From Streptomyces sp. WM6378 (GTDB lineage: Bacteria > Actinomycetota > Actinomycetes > Streptomycetales > Streptomycetaceae): a DNA stretch of 14,795 bases. The notes under the pieces were generated by a model. It saw nothing but the letters and a program-made list of their open reading frames with translations, was not told where the DNA came from and ran no database searches. Below, in pieces: positions 7,042-14,795 of this stretch; the first letter of the stretch is position 1, and every line of letters begins with the position of its first letter. The stretch covers positions 1-14,795 of the forward strand of contig NZ_LGDD01000033.1 of NCBI RefSeq assembly GCF_001279695.1. Direction: 5' to 3'. Made by a program: the position numbers and the translations under genes.

Positions 7042-7309
7042 GGTCCGGCTCCTCCCAACCGTGGGCGGGGAGCAGCGACGCTACTCGGCACCAGGTGGGC
7101 GGGATATGCCAGTTTCGGGCCTCTTGTTCGATCTCGGGCCGCTATTTGCGTCGGCGTACAACAACCGGGACCGGCGCTGGCGGCCGGGGCGCGCCGGGCA
7201 CCGGCCGCGCCGCCGGGCCGGCGAACGCCACGTCTCCAAGCCTCAACTGCCCCACGGACCAAGGCCGCTCATGGCCGAGTCACGTCACGCAGGGCGCGCG
7301 AGAGCGCTC
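7042..7309. other. Intergenic region carrying the probable promoter of the catalase-like operon
   Basis: No gene is seen in these 268 bases. TCGGGCC occurs twice in direct orientation (7115-7121 and 7134-7140), period 19 bp, about two helical turns, 75-100 bases upstream of the catalase-like start. On the minus strand TCGAAC, 17 nt, CATATC is a weak sigma-70-like pair (three of six matches in each box). The right half is very GC-rich and holds a hairpin (7180-7208). Confidence 0.35.
7180..7208 (-). terminator. GC-rich hairpin downstream of the alpha-galactosidase gene
   Basis: GCGGCCGG (7180-7187) pairs perfectly with CCGGCCGC (7201-7208) around a 13-nt loop that itself contains GGCGCGCC. 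It is about 100 bases after the alpha-galactosidase stop and has no U-run. A closer 12-bp palindrome, GAGAGCGCTCTC (7300-7311), overlaps that stop codon. Either could end the transcript; the region is so GC-rich that chance pairing is likely. Confidence 0.3.
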
Positions 7310-9409
7310 TCACGTCCTGCGCAGCCGGAACACTGCGGCATCCAGGTCCCCGCGAAGGCCGGTGACGAGCCCCCGGTGGAGCAGCACGGCCCCGCTGTAT
7401 ACGGTCCCGGTCTCCGGGCACGCGTAGGAGGCGGCCGGATCGAGCCCGCGCAGCCGGACGGCGGGCGGCGGCTCCCCGTAGTGCTGGGCCTGGAGCCAGG
7501 CCAGTACGACGGTGTCGTCGCCCCGGGTGTACTGGACGGCGCCGAGCCCGCCTTCGGGTGCCCGCAGCCGGTACTGGGCGCCCAGCTGCACGACCGGTCT
7601 GATCTCCTTGTACAGCGCCACCCAGTCGCGCGCCTCGGCGAGTTCGGCCGGGCTCCAGCGGGTCAGGTCGCCGCCCACGCCGAGCACGCCGGCCATCGCG
7701 CTGACGAAGCGGAAGCGCAGACTGCTGACCCGGCCGTTGAGCTGGGCGTTGGGGCTGTCGGTCACCCAGGCGGCCATGACCCGGGCGGGGTGCAGCTGGC
7801 TGAAGCCGTGCTGGATGGCGAGCCGGTCGAGCGGGTCGGTGTTGTCGGAGGTCCACACCTGGTCGGTGCGGGAGAGCACCCCGAGATCGATGCGCCCGCC
7901 GCCGCCCGAGCAGGACTCGAAGGCGACGTGGGGGTGGGCGGCGCGCAGCCGGTCCACCAGGGCGTAGAACGCGTGCACATGCTCGACCCACAGCTTCTGC
8001 GGATACGGCTCGCCCGGCCAGCCGGCATCGGTGAAGCAGCGGTTGAAGTCCCACTTGACGTAGTCGACTGGCGCACTGGAGAGCAGGCCGTCCAGCTGCT
8101 CCCACAGATGGTCCTGTACGTCCTTGCGGGCGAGGTTCAGGACGAGCTGGTTGCGGAACTCGGTGCGGGTGCGGCCGGGTTGGAACTGCACCCAGTCGGG
8201 GTGGGCGCGGTAGAGGTCGCTGTCGGGGTTGACCATCTCGGGCTCGACCCAGATCCCGAACTGCATGCCCAGGCCGTGCACTTCGTCGGCGAGGGGCTTC
8301 AACCCACCGGGAAAGCGGCTCGGGTTGGGGGTCCAGTCGCCGAGCCCGGCGGCGTCGTGGGTGCGGGCGCCGAACCAGCCGTCGTCGACCACGAACAGTT
8401 CGACACCCAGGTCGGCCGCCCGCTGGGCGAGGGCGCGCTGCTGGTCCTCGGAGATGTCGAAGAGGGTGGCTTCCCAGGAGTTGTAGAGCACCGGCCGTGG
8501 CTGCCCGGCGCGCGGGATCACATGGGCGAGTTGCCAGGCGTGCCACTGCCGGCTCGCACCACCGAACCCGGCGCCGCTCCACAGCCCGGCGAACACGGGC
8601 GAGGTGTACGACTCGCCGGGCGCGAGCCGCATCAGGCCGGAATCGTCGTACCCCGCACCGCCGTTGATCTGCACCCGTCCGTCGGGCAGGTGCTGGACGG
8701 CGATGCGCCAGGACCCCGACCAGCCGAGCGCGCACCCGTACGCCTCTCCGCTCTCCTCCGTCGCGGCGCCGTCGGCATCGAGGGCGACCCAGGGCAGGTG
8801 CTGGTGCCCGGTGTGCCCGCGCCGACTGCCGAGCAGCTTCTCGCCGGGGGTGAGTTCGCAGCGTACGAGACGGGATTCGGCGGCCCAGCGGCCGTGCAGT
8901 TGGGAGAGGCGCCAGCCGTCGCGCTCGGGGAGCGTCCAGGTGGCGGCGTCGGCGCGCAGCAACTCCAACTGCCCTGCGCCATCGGCCAGTTGATTGGTCG
9001 CGGTCACCCAGCGTTCGACCACGTCGAAGTCGTCGCGCATCCGGTAGTGCAGGGTGAGGGCGAGCCCGTTCACGGGGTCGGCGAAGCGCAGCTTCAGTTC
9101 GTCGCCGTCGATGTCCGAGCCCGTGAAGTCCCACCCGGTGCCCCGCGCCTCACCCGCACGTACGGACAGCGCGGGGCGCACGAAGCGGGGGCCGCCCTCC
9201 ACCGGGTACTCCTCCAGTCCGTCCGTGCGGGACTCGAAGGGCCAGTGGGGTGCGAGCGGCTCGTGGGCCAGTGCTGCCGCGTCTTCCAGCGAGATGCGGG
9301 GCCCCCAGTGGAGGTGCAGGAGCTCGTCCTGGTCCGTGAGGTGCAGCGCATAACTGCTGGTCCGCCCGGAGAGCACCCAGAGGCGTCCGTTGTCACCGAT
9401 CTCCATCAT
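7310..9409 (-). CDS. GH36 alpha-galactosidase
   Basis: About 699 residues, normal for full-length bacterial GH36 enzymes that release terminal alpha-1,6-galactose from melibiose and raffinose-type sugars. The N-terminal beta-supersandwich is followed by the TIM barrel with ELFVVDDGWFGAR (about 338-349), GIWVEPEMVNPDS, then YVKWDFNR with the nucleophile at D454, ESCSGGGGRIDLG (498-510) and TSDNTDPLDRL, where the SDNTD segment (521-525) holds the acid/base Asp. No signal peptide, so it should act in the cytoplasm on imported sugar; no transporter gene is adjacent. Tandem ATGs lie at 9409 and 9406 behind a GGGGG run; a longer frame to 9469 has no ribosome site. It diverges from the phosphatase gene across about 160 bp and no cotranscribed partner is seen. 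Confidence 0.92.
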   Translation of the reverse strand: MMEIGDNGRLWVLSGRTSSYALHLTDQDELLHLHWGPRISLEDAAALAHEPLAPHWPFESRTDGLEEYPVEGGPRFVRPALSVRAGEARGTGWDFTGSDIDGDELKLRFADPVNGLALTLHYRMRDDFDVVERWVTATNQLADGAGQLELLRADAATWTLPERDGWRLSQLHGRWAAESRLVRCELTPGEKLLGSRRGHTGHQHLPWVALDADGAATEESGEAYGCALGWSGSWRIAVQHLPDGRVQINGGAGYDDSGLMRLAPGESYTSPVFAGLWSGAGFGGASRQWHAWQLAHVIPRAGQPRPVLYNSWEATLFDISEDQQRALAQRAADLGVELFVVDDGWFGARTHDAAGLGDWTPNPSRFPGGLKPLADEVHGLGMQFGIWVEPEMVNPDSDLYRAHPDWVQFQPGRTRTEFRNQLVLNLARKDVQDHLWEQLDGLLSSAPVDYVKWDFNRCFTDAGWPGEPYPQKLWVEHVHAFYALVDRLRAAHPHVAFESCSGGGGRIDLGVLSRTDQVWTSDNTDPLDRLAIQHGFSQLHPARVMAAWVTDSPNAQLNGRVSSLRFRFVSAMAGVLGVGGDLTRWSPAELAEARDWVALYKEIRPVVQLGAQYRLRAPEGGLGAVQYTRGDDTVVLAWLQAQHYGEPPPAVRLRGLDPAASYACPETGTVYSGAVLLHRGLVTGLRGDLDAAVFRLRRT

Positions 9410-9422
9410 CTTGCCCCCCAGA

Positions 9423-9481
9423 TCCGCACACGTACGCACAGCATCGGGGTGGCAGGGTCCCCAGGGCAACGCCTGTGCGGA
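9423..9481. repeat. Inverted repeat in the alpha-galactosidase/phosphatase divergent promoter region
   Basis: TCCGCACA (9423-9430) and TGTGCGGA (9474-9481) are perfect reverse complements 43 bases apart. A second pair, GGGCAAC (9464-9470) and GTTGCCC (9495-9501), interlocks with it. They lie 14 bases upstream of the alpha-galactosidase start, where a sugar-responsive repressor might bind. No convincing -10/-35 boxes accompany them, so function is uncertain. Confidence 0.25.
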
Positions 9482-9570
9482 ATGCAGGGAGATGGTTGCC
9501 CCAGGAACGCATGTCGTATCGTCGACAGACGCGCAGGCCGCGCCACCCAGGATCGACGTCAGGAGTCCCC

Positions 9571-10386
9571 GTGACCCAGCAGATTCCGCAGGTCCCCGCG
9601 ACAGAGCCAGAGCTTTCGGGGGTGCGCAACTTCCGTGATGTGGGCGGGTTGCCGACCGTGGACGGGCTGCGGGTGCGCGGCGGGCGGCTCTTCCGCAGCG
9701 GGCACCTGGCGCACGCCACCGAGGCGGACGCGGCCTTCCTCGCCACCCTCGGCCTGCACACCGTCTTCGACTTCCGCAACGCCGGGGACCAGAAGCTGGA
9801 GGGGCCGGACGTCGCGCTGCCGGGCGTGCGCAACGTCAACATTCCGATGACGGATCCGGCCGACGGGGCCGAGTTCTGGAAGATGGTCCGCGACGGCGAC
9901 CTCGACGAGCTGCGCTCCGCGCTCTCGGGGACCCAGGGCGCGGACCGGATGATCTCCGTGTACCGCGAGGTCATCACCGAGCGCACCGCCGAGCACAGCC
10001 GGGTGCTGCACGCGCTCGCCGAGGACAGCGTGCCCGCGTTGATGCACTGCGCCGCGGGCAAGGACCGGGCGGGGCTGGCCATCGCCGTCGCGCTGCTCGC
10101 GGTCGGCGTGGAGCGGGACGCCATCGAGGCGGACTACCTCAAGTCCAACGACCCGCACCGCCGCTACAAGGTGCGCCGCACCAGCACGTCGGCGGACGCG
10201 ATGTCCCCCGAGGTGATGGAGCTCCTGAGCCCCCTCTTCGACGCCCGCGCGAGCTATCTGCACGCGGCCTTCGACACCATCGAGGAGACCTGGGGCACCA
10301 CCGACCGCTACTTCTCCGAGGGCCTGAAGCTGGCCCCCGAGACCCGCGAGCGGCTGCGCGAGAGGCTCCTGGACGGCGCGGTCTGA
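9571..10386 (+). CDS. HCxxGKDR-type protein-tyrosine / phosphoinositide phosphatase
   Basis: 271 residues, the only plus-strand gene. The GTG start at 9571 follows AGGAG with a 5-nt gap; an earlier ATG at 9475 has no such site. RNFRDVGGLP (19-28) and GRLFRSGHL (38-46) are the usual N-terminal segments of this class, and HCAAGKDRAG (159-168) is the P-loop with nucleophile C160 and phosphate-binding R166 (C-x5-R). The Lys-Asp inside the loop marks the branch that contains mycobacterial PtpB and related enzymes acting on phosphotyrosine and phosphoinositides; its substrate here is unknown. No signal peptide or membrane segment. It converges on the DUF6126-like gene with 16 bases between stop codons and no hairpin between them. 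Confidence 0.88.
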   Translation: MTQQIPQVPATEPELSGVRNFRDVGGLPTVDGLRVRGGRLFRSGHLAHATEADAAFLATLGLHTVFDFRNAGDQKLEGPDVALPGVRNVNIPMTDPADGAEFWKMVRDGDLDELRSALSGTQGADRMISVYREVITERTAEHSRVLHALAEDSVPALMHCAAGKDRAGLAIAVALLAVGVERDAIEADYLKSNDPHRRYKVRRTSTSADAMSPEVMELLSPLFDARASYLHAAFDTIEETWGTTDRYFSEGLKLAPETRERLRERLLDGAV

Positions 10387-10402
10387 GGCACCGGCGAGGC
10401 CA

Positions 10403-10570
10403 TTACTTCCCGCCCACCTCGAAGAGCAGGTAGAGGAAGCCCGCGACGAGGTGGCCCGCGACGAGGTAGGCGAAGAGCCGCACGACCAGGCCCCTGGGGA
10501 ACTTGGTCTGGGCGGTCTCCTCGATGTTCTTGCGGGGTGCCGTCGCGGGCGCGCTCTCGTGCTCGGACAT
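10403..10570 (-). CDS. 55-residue single-span membrane protein (DUF6126-like)
   Basis: A short gene starting with ATG at 10570 and ending TAA. The first half is polar and charged (SEHESAPATAPRKNIEETAQ); residues about 27-50 (GLVVRLFAYLVAGHLVAGFLYLLF) form one hydrophobic helix, followed by EVGGK. The layout matches small Streptomyces proteins I recall as DUF6126, which have no known function. It begins 15 nt after the XRE regulator stop, behind GAGGAC, so the two form an operon. A membrane partner for the regulator is a reasonable guess only. Confidence 0.8.
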   Translation of the reverse strand: MSEHESAPATAPRKNIEETAQTKFPRGLVVRLFAYLVAGHLVAGFLYLLFEVGGK

Positions 10571-10585
10571 GTCGGGTCCGTCCTC

Positions 10586-11185
10586 TCAGCTGTGCGGGTG
10601 GTGCGGATGCGGATCGGGGCTCTGCAGCAGGGTGTGCACGAAGAGGAACTCGGCTCCGCCGTGCGAGGCGGCGGAGATCCGGTGCGGGGTGAGCGAGTCG
10701 AAGTGCGCGCTGTCACCCGGGTCGAGTTCATGGGTGGCGTCCCCGAGGCTGAGCCTGAGCCGTCCGGTCAGGACGTAGAGCCACTCCTCGCCGGGGTGGA
10801 CCCGCACGAGTTCGCGCTGGGTGCCGTACGGGACCTCGACGCGCAGCGCCTGCATGGCGCGGCCCGGGCCGCCGGTCTCGTGGTAGGTCCAGCCGTCGGC
10901 CTCGCGGGGTGCGGCCCGTCCGGCCCGGATGACGGGCTCTCGCTCCGGCGGCATCTCGCCGAGCAGCTCGGAGACCGTCGTACCGTAGATGCGGGCGAGC
11001 CCGAGCAGCATCGGCAGCGAGGGCTGGCGGGCACCCGTCTCCAGCCGGGAGAGGTGCGCGGGCGAGAGGCCGGCCCGCTGGGCGGCGGCCTCCAGGGTGA
11101 GACCGCGGCGGCGGCGCAGTTCGCGCAGCCGGGTGGCGACGCCCGGGAGCGGGAGCGCCGCGACATCGTCGGCAGGAGTGCTCAT
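10586..11185 (-). CDS. XRE-family transcriptional regulator with C-terminal cupin domain
   Basis: 199 residues from the ATG at 11185. Residues about 16-76 are an XRE helix-turn-helix: ATRLRELRRRRGLTLEAAAQ, then RAGLSPAHLSRLETGARQPS as the turn and recognition helix. Residues about 113-185 are a cupin barrel with HPGEEWLYVLTGRL and a second motif GDSAHFDSLTPH. XRE-cupin proteins (E. coli PuuR is one) are usually repressors that sense a small ligand in the cupin. The C-terminus is His-rich (DPHPHHPHS), possibly metal-binding. GGAG lies 3 nt before this ATG, a short gap; an in-frame ATG at 11194 has no ribosome site. Paired 15-bp palindromes start 22 bases upstream, so autoregulation is likely. 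Its position directly after the hopanoid-type operon, on the same strand, suggests that operon as target (inference). Confidence 0.88.
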   Translation of the reverse strand: MSTPADDVAALPLPGVATRLRELRRRRGLTLEAAAQRAGLSPAHLSRLETGARQPSLPMLLGLARIYGTTVSELLGEMPPEREPVIRAGRAAPREADGWTYHETGGPGRAMQALRVEVPYGTQRELVRVHPGEEWLYVLTGRLRLSLGDATHELDPGDSAHFDSLTPHRISAASHGGAEFLFVHTLLQSPDPHPHHPHS

Positions 11186-11206
11186 GCACTCCATTCAGGC
11201 AGGCCA

Positions 11207-11241
11207 TTGCCTCAGAGGCAAACTTTTTGCCTCTGAGGCAA
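11207..11241. promoter_or_regulatory. Double-palindrome operator upstream of the XRE-cupin gene, also a 16-bp perfect hairpin
   Basis: TTGCCTCAGAGGCAA (11207-11221) and TTGCCTCTGAGGCAA (11227-11241) are each 7-1-7 palindromes that differ only in the central base; centres are 20 bp apart, putting both on one helix face. The second extends to 10-bp arms (11224-11244). The two copies are also reverse complements of each other, so 11207-11222 pairs with 11226-11241 around a 3-nt loop. The site sits in the 67-bp gap between the aminotransferase stop and the XRE start. Two symmetrical copies favour a pair of dimer-binding sites for the adjacent regulator; the hairpin could also end or attenuate the upstream transcript, although no U-run follows it. 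Confidence 0.75.
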
Positions 11242-11252
11242 AAACGCGGGTT

Positions 11253-12689
11253 CTACCGGTTGGCGACCGCCTGCTTCACCAAGGTCCGGCCGAAGTCCCA
11301 CATGAGTCCGCCCCCGCCGTGGGCGTCGTCCATGACGGCGGTGAACGCCTCGACGAACCGGTCGACCTCGCGCTCGGTGATGGTCAGCGGCGGGATCAAC
11401 TTGATCACTTCCAGGTGGTCGCCGGAGACCTGGGTGAGGATCCGGTGCTTCTGGAGCAGCGGCACGACGACCATCTGCGCGAAGAGGCCCTTGCGGGCGG
11501 CCTGCAGCATGGTCCAACGACCGCGCAGCTTCAGCGAGTCGGGCCGGCCGAACTCGATGCCGATCATGAGGCCGCGCCCGCGTACGTCCGAGAGGAGTTC
11601 GTAGCGGTCGGTCAGGGCGGCGAGCCGGGTGCGCAGCAGGTCCCCTACGGTGCGCGCGTTCTCGACGATCCCCTCGTCCTCCATGACCGAGAGCACGGCG
11701 AGCCCGGCCGCCATCGCCTGGGCGTTGGAGCCGAAGCTCGCCGAGTGGACCAGGACCCGGTCCATCGACGAGTAGACCTTCTTGAAGATCCACTCCTTGC
11801 CGAGGGTGGCGCCGACCGGCACATAGCCGCCGGAGAGCGCCTTCGCGACGCACACCAGGTCCGGTTCGACGCCCTGGTCGTGCTGGTAGGCGTAGAAGTC
11901 GCCGGTGCGGCCGAGGCCGGTCTGCACCTCGTCGGCGATGAGCAGCGCCTTGTGCCGGTGCAGGAGTTCCTGCGCGGCGAGCAGATAGCCGGGCGGCGCC
12001 TCGTGGACGCCCTTGCCCTGGATCGGCTCGACGATGAGCGCGGCTACGTCGCCGCGCTTCAACTCCCTTTCGAGGGCGGCCAGATCACCGAGCGGCAGCG
12101 CCGTGTCGGGCAGCAGTGGCGCGAAGCCGTCGCGGAAGCCGGACTCGCCGTTGACCGACAGCGAGCCGGTCGTCAGGCCGTGGAAGGCGTGCGCGCAGTA
12201 CAGGACGCGGGGCTTGCCGGTGGCGTACCGGGCGAATTTGAGCGCGGTCTCGACGGCCTCGGTGCCGCTGTTGCCGAAGAACACCCGGTCCAGGTGGGGG
12301 CTGTGCGCGAGGAGCCTCTCGGCGAGCAGGCCGGGCAGCGGCTGGCAGTCGAAGCGGGTCAGGTCCGCGAGCGAGGCGTCGAGCACGTCGTGCAGGGCCT
12401 TGCGGACGACGGGGTGGTGGCGGCCGAGACCCATCACGCCGAAGCCCGCGAGCATGTCGAGGTAGTCGTTGCCCTCGGCGTCCCAGAAGTACGCACCCTC
12501 GGCCCGCTCGTAGACCCTGTCGAAGCCGATGGTGTGGAGCATCCGCGGCAACTGGTGGTTGAGGTATTTGGTGTGCAGTTCGTAGCGTTCGGCCCCGCGC
12601 TCGGCGAGGAGTCGCGTCAGGTCGAAGCCCTTGGCCCCGGAGGCCTCGGGAGTCGGTACTGCGAAGCCCTTCGGCTCGCCGTCGGTCAT
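11253..12689 (-). CDS. hpnO: Class III PLP aminotransferase, HpnO-like (hopanoid side chain)
   Basis: 478 residues, fold-type I class III transaminase. Signature segments: [18 protein letters not shown] (137-154), [22 protein letters not shown] (219-227), [15 protein letters not shown] (249-263) with the PLP-ring Asp D253, and [15 protein letters not shown] with the Schiff-base lysine K283. The long N-terminal part before the PLP fold and the neighbourhood point to HpnO, which aminates the ribose-derived hopanoid side chain to give aminobacteriohopanetriol. From sequence alone, acetylornithine or putrescine transaminase would also fit; the dxs/ispG context decides. The start ATG overlaps the dxs stop as ATGA, so it is translationally coupled. 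The paired palindromes follow 12 bases after the stop. Confidence 0.78.
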   Translation of the reverse strand: MTDGEPKGFAVPTPEASGAKGFDLTRLLAERGAERYELHTKYLNHQLPRMLHTIGFDRVYERAEGAYFWDAEGNDYLDMLAGFGVMGLGRHHPVVRKALHDVLDASLADLTRFDCQPLPGLLAERLLAHSPHLDRVFFGNSGTEAVETALKFARYATGKPRVLYCAHAFHGLTTGSLSVNGESGFRDGFAPLLPDTALPLGDLAALERELKRGDVAALIVEPIQGKGVHEAPPGYLLAAQELLHRHKALLIADEVQTGLGRTGDFYAYQHDQGVEPDLVCVAKALSGGYVPVGATLGKEWIFKKVYSSMDRVLVHSASFGSNAQAMAAGLAVLSVMEDEGIVENARTVGDLLRTRLAALTDRYELLSDVRGRGLMIGIEFGRPDSLKLRGRWTMLQAARKGLFAQMVVVPLLQKHRILTQVSGDHLEVIKLIPPLTITEREVDRFVEAFTAVMDDAHGGGGLMWDFGRTLVKQAVANR

Positions 12690-14593
12690 GCGTCGTTCTC
12701 CTTCTCGGCCGCCGCGGCGGCTTCCTCCGTGGCCGCCAGCGCGGCGCCGATCCGTCCCGCGACCTCGACCGGGGTGAGCCCGATGTCGGCGAGCACCTCG
12801 CCGCGCTTGGCGTGCGCGAGGAACTGCTCGGGGATGCCGAAGCCGCGCAGCGGCACATCGACCCCGGCGTCCCGCAAGGCCTGTCCGACGGCCCAACCGA
12901 CGCCGCCGGTACGGATGTTGTCCTCCACGACGGCGACCAGGCGGTGCCGCGCGGCCAGCGGGGCGAGCTGTTCGTCGACGGGCTTGACCCAGCGCGGGTC
13001 GAGGACCGTGCACCGGATGCCGCGCCCGGCGAGCAGCTCGGCGGCCTGGAGACACACGGGCGCGAGCACCCCGACGGCCACGAGCAGCACATCGGCGTCG
13101 TCGTCCCAGCGCAGCACGTCCATGCCGCCGATCCTGGCCACGGCCGGGATGTCGGGCCCGACGGACTCCTTGGGGAAGCGCAGCACCGTCGGCGCGTCGT
13201 CGACGTCCACGGCCTCGCGCAGCTGGGCCCGCAACTGGCCCGCGTCGCGCGGCGCGGCGATCCTGAGCCCCGGCACGACCTGGAGCATCGAAAGGTCCCA
13301 CATGCCGTTGTGGGAGGGCCCGTCGACGCCGGTCACCCCGGCCCGGTCGAGGACGAACGTCACCCCGCACCTGTGCAGTGCGACGTCCATCAGGACCTGG
13401 TCGAAGGCCCGGTTGAGGAAGGTCGCGTACACGGCGACCACCGGGTGGAGGCCGCCGGTGGCGAGCCCGGCCGCGGAGACCGCCGCGTGCTGCTCGGCGA
13501 TGCCGACGTCCCACACCCGGTCCGGGAAGCGCTCGGCGAACCGGCTGAGGCCCGTCGGGTGCAGCATGGCGGCGGTGATGGCGACGATGTCGTGGCGCTC
13601 GGCGCCCAGTCGGACGAGCTCGTCGCCGAACACGGCGGTCCAGGAAGGCCCGTTGGAGGGCGTCAGCGGCTCGCAGGTCAGCGGATCCATGGCGTTGACC
13701 GTGTGGAACCGGTCCGCCTCGTCGTCGAGGGCGGGCTGATAGCCGCGGCCCTTCTCGGTCAGGCAGTGCACGAGTACCGGCCCGTGGAAGCGTTTTGCCC
13801 GCCGCAGCGCCGATTCGACGGCCTCGGTGTTGTGCCCGTCGATCGGGCCGACGTACTTCAGACCGAGGTCCTCGAACATGCCCTGCGGGGCGAACGCGTC
13901 CTTGAAGCCCTTCTTCGCGCCGTGCAGCGACTCGTACAGCGGCTGCCCTATGACGGGGGTGTGCTGGAGCACGTCCTTGCCCCAGGCCAGGACGCGCTCG
14001 TAGCCGTCGGTGGTGCGCAGGGTGGCGAGGTGATTGGCGAGCCCGCCGATGGTCGGCCCGTACGAGCGCTCGTTGTCGTTGACGACGATGATCAGCGGGC
14101 GGTCCCGGGCGGCCGCGATGTTGTTGAGCGCCTCCCATGCCATGCCGCCGGTGAGCGCGCCGTCCCCGATGACGGCGACGACGTGGCCGTCCCTGCCGAG
14201 CACCTCGTTCGCCTTCGCGAGCCCGTCCGCCCAGCCGAGCACGGTGGAGGCGTGGCTGTTCTCGATGACGTCGTGCTCGGACTCGGCGCGCGAGGGATAA
14301 CCGGACAGGCCGCCCTTGGTGCGCAGCTTCGAGAAGTCCTGCCGCCCGGTGAGCAGTTTGTGTACGTAGCTCTGGTGCCCGGTGTCCCACAGGATGCGGT
14401 CGACCGGCGATTCAAAGGCCCGGTGCAGGGCGATGGAAAGCTCGACCACCCCCAGATTGGGCCCCAGATGACCCCCGGTCCGCGCCACCGCCTGGATCAG
14501 GAACTCCCTTATTTCTTGGGCTAGTTCACCGAGTTCGGCCTGGTCCAACGTTTGCAGGTCTTGCGGCCCCCGGATGTTCTCCAAGATCGTCAC
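12686..14593 (-). CDS. dxs: 1-deoxy-D-xylulose-5-phosphate synthase
   Basis: 635 residues, usual family length. It condenses pyruvate and glyceraldehyde 3-phosphate with thiamine diphosphate to start the MEP isoprenoid pathway. Landmarks: [18 protein letters not shown] (40-57), [15 protein letters not shown] (70-84) with H73, the ThDP/Mg motif [16 protein letters not shown] (143-158), DGHNTEAV (252-259) and [17 protein letters not shown] with the ThDP-activating Glu E367. The GTG start at 14593 follows GAGGGGG with a 7-nt gap, 50 nt after the ispG stop. The C-terminus is Ala/Glu-rich. From memory, Streptomyces carry a housekeeping dxs elsewhere, so this copy is likely the hopanoid-dedicated paralogue; one window cannot confirm that. 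Confidence 0.95.
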   Translation of the reverse strand: MTILENIRGPQDLQTLDQAELGELAQEIREFLIQAVARTGGHLGPNLGVVELSIALHRAFESPVDRILWDTGHQSYVHKLLTGRQDFSKLRTKGGLSGYPSRAESEHDVIENSHASTVLGWADGLAKANEVLGRDGHVVAVIGDGALTGGMAWEALNNIAAARDRPLIIVVNDNERSYGPTIGGLANHLATLRTTDGYERVLAWGKDVLQHTPVIGQPLYESLHGAKKGFKDAFAPQGMFEDLGLKYVGPIDGHNTEAVESALRRAKRFHGPVLVHCLTEKGRGYQPALDDEADRFHTVNAMDPLTCEPLTPSNGPSWTAVFGDELVRLGAERHDIVAITAAMLHPTGLSRFAERFPDRVWDVGIAEQHAAVSAAGLATGGLHPVVAVYATFLNRAFDQVLMDVALHRCGVTFVLDRAGVTGVDGPSHNGMWDLSMLQVVPGLRIAAPRDAGQLRAQLREAVDVDDAPTVLRFPKESVGPDIPAVARIGGMDVLRWDDDADVLLVAVGVLAPVCLQAAELLAGRGIRCTVLDPRWVKPVDEQLAPLAARHRLVAVVEDNIRTGGVGWAVGQALRDAGVDVPLRGFGIPEQFLAHAKRGEVLADIGLTPVEVAGRIGAALAATEEAAAAAEKENDA

Positions 14594-14643
14594 GCTCGGG
14601 CCCCCTCTTCCGAATCCTGTTCAGCCCACCAGCACGCTCATGT

Positions 14644-14795
14644 TCACCGCACGGCGACGTCGGGCCGTCCCGAAGCCACGCCGTCCCTCTCCATCCGCTC
14701 GGCGATCTTCATCGCCTCGTCGATCAGCGTCTCCACGATCTTCGACTCCGGGACCGTCTTGATGACCTCGCCCTTCACGAAGATCTGCCCCTTGC
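14644..14795 (-). CDS. ispG: 4-hydroxy-3-methylbut-2-enyl diphosphate synthase, C-terminal end
   Basis: Only the last 49 complete codons are present; the rest lies beyond the right edge. The tail [19 protein letters not shown], followed by [16 protein letters not shown] and a short [13 protein letters not shown] end, is the characteristic C-terminus of actinobacterial IspG (GcpE), the [4Fe-4S] enzyme of the MEP pathway. The iron-sulfur cysteines are outside the window. It is the first visible gene of the run ispG-dxs-hpnO and would raise isoprenoid supply for squalene and hopanoids together with dxs. Confidence 0.9.
   Translation of the reverse strand, partial: KGQIFVKGEVIKTVPESKIVETLIDEAMKIAERMERDGVASGRPDVAVR

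Noticed and set aside
12690..14390. A 1045-residue frame that would fuse the aminotransferase to an N-terminal extension
   Set aside because: The extension is the out-of-frame shadow of dxs; the ATGA overlap at 12686-12689 marks the true start.
1717..14524. Long plus-strand open frames (for example 1717-3711, 3636-6074, 6584-9574, 10989-13739, 12812-14524)
   Set aside because: They mirror well-recognised minus-strand genes, their translations are low-complexity Gly/Val/Arg/Ala-rich with no family motif, and high GC removes stop codons from the opposite frame.
14621..14641. Six-codon mini-frame ATG...TGA between ispG and dxs as a leader peptide
   Set aside because: It has no ribosome site and no adjoining attenuator hairpin; a frame this short is expected by chance.
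1..14795. CRISPR arrays, insertion sequences, attachment sites, tRNA or rRNA genes
   Set aside because: I looked for spaced repeats, transposase motifs, terminal repeats and tRNA-like cloverleaf ends and found none I could support.

Overview
The window is high-GC DNA with strong third-position GC bias (long mirror open frames on both strands), purine-rich ribosome sites and gene families typical of Streptomyces. I count eleven genes, two of them cut by the window edges. Ten lie on the minus strand and one on the plus strand. There are no tRNA or rRNA genes, insertion sequences or CRISPR arrays.

Reading in the transcription direction from the right, 14795 to 11253 is the end of a hopanoid-type operon: the tail of ispG, a complete dxs (both MEP isoprenoid pathway) and a class III aminotransferase resembling HpnO, with dxs and the aminotransferase overlapping by ATGA. 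This order matches, from memory, the hopanoid cluster of Streptomyces coelicolor. Next comes a 67-bp gap holding two near-identical 15-bp palindromes spaced 20 bp centre to centre. It lies just upstream of an XRE-cupin regulator gene, which is followed by a 55-residue single-span membrane protein (DUF6126-like). The palindromes look like an autoregulatory operator, and because together they form a 16-bp perfect hairpin they may also end or attenuate the hopanoid transcript.

In the middle, a plus-strand HCxxGKDR-type phosphatase (9571-10386) converges on that small gene with only 16 bases between stop codons, and diverges from a GH36 alpha-galactosidase (9409-7310).

The part most worth attention is 7041-825, a tight five-gene minus-strand operon: catalase-like haem protein, four-helix membrane protein, GMC flavin oxidoreductase, alpha-dioxygenase-like haem protein, and patatin-like phospholipase. 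Junctions are 62 nt, a GTGA overlap, an ATGA overlap and 13 nt, and a hairpin follows the last stop. The dioxygenase keeps the YxxH catalytic Tyr/proximal His and the probable carboxylate-binding residues of plant fatty-acid alpha-dioxygenases, but has Arg where the distal His should be. The catalase-like protein belongs to the small AOS/y4iL-like branch, not to true catalases. Together with a lipid acyl hydrolase and an alcohol/aldehyde-type flavoenzyme, this reads as a possible bacterial oxylipin pathway: release a fatty acid, oxygenate it, rearrange or cleave the hydroperoxide, then oxidise the product. That function is inference; the gene content and coupling are seen directly.

The left edge carries the start of a secreted S53 (sedolisin) peptidase, separated from the operon by 323 bases without a gene.
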